A stretch of DNA of 64,000 nt from CAG-273 sp963929915. Lineage in GTDB: Bacteria; Bacillota; Clostridia; TANB77; CAG-508. Position 1 is the stretch's first letter. Each line of letters begins with the position of its first letter. Of the stretch, positions 62,903-64,000 are shown piece by piece. The stretch is from positions 24,170-88,169 of the forward strand of contig CAWVJY010000003.1 of the NCBI GenBank assembly GCA_963929915.1, written 5' to 3'. Both the position numbers and the translations under genes were made by a program. The notes beneath the pieces were generated by a model that worked only from the letters and a program-made list of their open reading frames with translations, was not told the DNA's origin and ran no database searches.

Positions 62903-63595
62903 ATGGAAAAGAAAGATTTTAGTACGGAAAGACAAAACTTCCTTGGAGGAATTGTAGTAGGTAATAGAATAGAACCTATTAAGCAACAAGGAGGACAAGC
63001 GGTAAAACAGCCAATGGTACAATCTGAGCAACAATATAAGCAACAATTAGAAAAAATGCAAAAAGAAGAAGTATCTAGTATTATAAGCGAAAGAAAATAT
63101 ACATTGGAAACTAATAGAAAAGTAAACGAATATGTACGAAATGCTAGAAAAAAGATACATGATGGAACATTTGCACAATCAGAGATTTCTTTATTAAGAA
63201 AAGCAATACTTAGAAAAAGCGGAGTAAATGATTCAAAAGAAGATATTGACTTTTTTATACAGTTTTGTTTAAGAGCAGGAAGCATTTCACAGGCTATTAC
63301 TTTAGTAAATGAATTAGGAAACCAAACTACCACAATTAATAGTTCAAGAAGAAAACAACTGCTACAAGATTTAAATATGGCACAAAAAATAAGTAAAGTA
63401 AAGGAATATGTGCAATATCTCGGAAAAGATTATTATGGTGGAAGACTAAGTACAAACGATATTGCTAAAATGGTTGGTATGTCAGAAGTAGAAGTTATTA
63501 GAATCTATAAAGAAGTTCAAGAGGGAATTGATCCACTAGCACAGTTAAAAGCAAGACTAAGAGTAAAAAAGATACAAAAAACAGAAGAAAGATAA
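62903..63595 (+). CDS. Protein of unknown function with C-terminal HTH-like segment
   Basis: The 230-residue soluble protein has a Gln-rich N-terminus, a long helical middle, and a C-terminal segment (RLSTNDIAKMVGMSEVEVIRIYKEVQ, about 185-210) that resembles a helix-turn-helix. AAGAGGGAG precedes the ATG. It lies between the ATPase and mfd. The family is not recognised. Confidence 0.5.
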   Translation: MEKKDFSTERQNFLGGIVVGNRIEPIKQQGGQAVKQPMVQSEQQYKQQLEKMQKEEVSSIISERKYTLETNRKVNEYVRNARKKIHDGTFAQSEISLLRKAILRKSGVNDSKEDIDFFIQFCLRAGSISQAITLVNELGNQTTTINSSRRKQLLQDLNMAQKISKVKEYVQYLGKDYYGGRLSTNDIAKMVGMSEVEVIRIYKEVQEGIDPLAQLKARLRVKKIQKTEER

Positions 63596-63647
63596 AATAT
63601 TCCACTATTTACAACAAAGAATAGTAAGAGGATTAGGATATAGTAAA

Positions 63648-64000
63648 ATGAATTTTTTAACACAAATTTTAGAAGAAAATTCAAAATTTCAGGAAATTTT
63701 GAATGGATTACAAAACAAAATAAGTCCGATAGGAATATCGGGCTTATCTGACGTTGAAAAAATATATATGTTGGATGCTATTTTAGAAAAAGTAGAAAGA
63801 CCAATATGTATACTTACCTATAACGAAATACAAGCTAAAAAGCTATACCAAGATTTAAAAAAATTTGGACAAAAGGTATGGTATTTCCCTAAAAGAGAAA
63901 TAGCGGCATATGACTATATAGCAGAAAGCAAGGATTTACCATATGAAAGAATAGAAGTATTAAATCAAATCATGTTATCAGAAGAACACGCGATCTAGTG
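63648..64000 (+). CDS. mfd: Transcription-repair coupling factor Mfd, N-terminal part
   Basis: The first 116 codons match the UvrB-homology module of Mfd: ISGLSDVEKIYMLDAI, ICILTYNEIQAKKLYQDLKKF, WYFPKREIAAYDYIAESKDLPYERIEVLNQI. Mfd removes stalled RNA polymerase and recruits UvrA. The frame meets TAG at 63996, where the family would continue HAI-(I/L)-V-TTIEA. A one-base indel near 63994 would explain this, or it may be a window-edge effect I cannot resolve. The rest of the gene lies outside. Confidence 0.8.

Overview
The window is a 64-kb piece of chromosome from a low-GC, anaerobic, endospore-forming member of the Clostridia, probably an uncultured relative of gut species. Sporulation is indicated by an alpha/beta-type SASP and a YlbJ homologue. 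Anaerobic life is indicated by AdhE, rubrerythrin, a Dps/ferritin-like protein and FeoAB. The CtsR-McsA-McsB-ClpC operon and GatCAB are typical of Firmicutes. Genes carry AGGAGG-type ribosome binding sites, strongly prefer A/T-ending codons, and almost never stop at TGA.

Layout. 1-4.4 kb: end of an LD-carboxypeptidase gene, a uracil-DNA glycosylase, a prepilin/SUMF1 fusion whose 3' end is GC-rich and looks like a diversity-generating-retroelement (DGR) variable region, and a GltD-like oxidoreductase. 4.4-9 kb: a zincin-like protein, an 800-bp cassette bounded by inverted repeats, and leuS. 9-17 kb: Dps, adhE, gatCAB. 17-23 kb: rpsT, hpf, SASP, a TIM44-like/SPFH zinc-ribbon pair, a HAD phosphatase. 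23-28 kb: ctsR-mcsA-mcsB-clpC. 28-36 kb: CDF transporter, cysteine desulfurase, two half-size TSUP proteins, a Cys/His-repeat protein, murI, an orphan MNT nucleotidyltransferase. 36-42 kb: polysaccharide deacetylase, SSB-like protein, scpB, proS and DUF4364, a stretch with several mixed one-base indels. 42-53 kb: DnaJ-domain protein, patatin, diaminopentanoate dehydrogenase-like protein, CapA, rimO, rubrerythrin, KH protein, feoAB, dut. 53-64 kb: carD, dnaG-rpoD, tRNA-Met, ylbJ, an MgtA-type ATPase and the start of mfd.

The most striking observation is a codon-level one. Six otherwise conserved genes (CDF transporter, two TSUP genes, patatin with two sites, rimO, feoB) are each interrupted exactly at an in-frame CGG codon. 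Skipping the C, so that CGG-N is read as C plus GGN (glycine), restores the full-length family protein at all seven sites. Elsewhere in called genes I found CGG in frame only five times, in four small or atypical ORFs. This fits a genome in which CGG is unassigned or inefficiently read and is resolved by +1 frameshifting. A separate cluster of mixed +1/-1 indels between 36.7 and 42.2 kb does not follow this rule and looks more like assembly error or decay.

Other points of interest are dispersed palindromic elements of about 130-180 bp whose outer arms differ between copies yet stay complementary, a GGGGACG-containing REP-like family found in leaders and at gene ends, and a 16-bp perfect hairpin that puts the deacetylase start codon in the stem and its ribosome binding site in the loop. 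No CRISPR array, rRNA, transposase or reverse transcriptase gene was seen. All motif positions and counts were made by eye.
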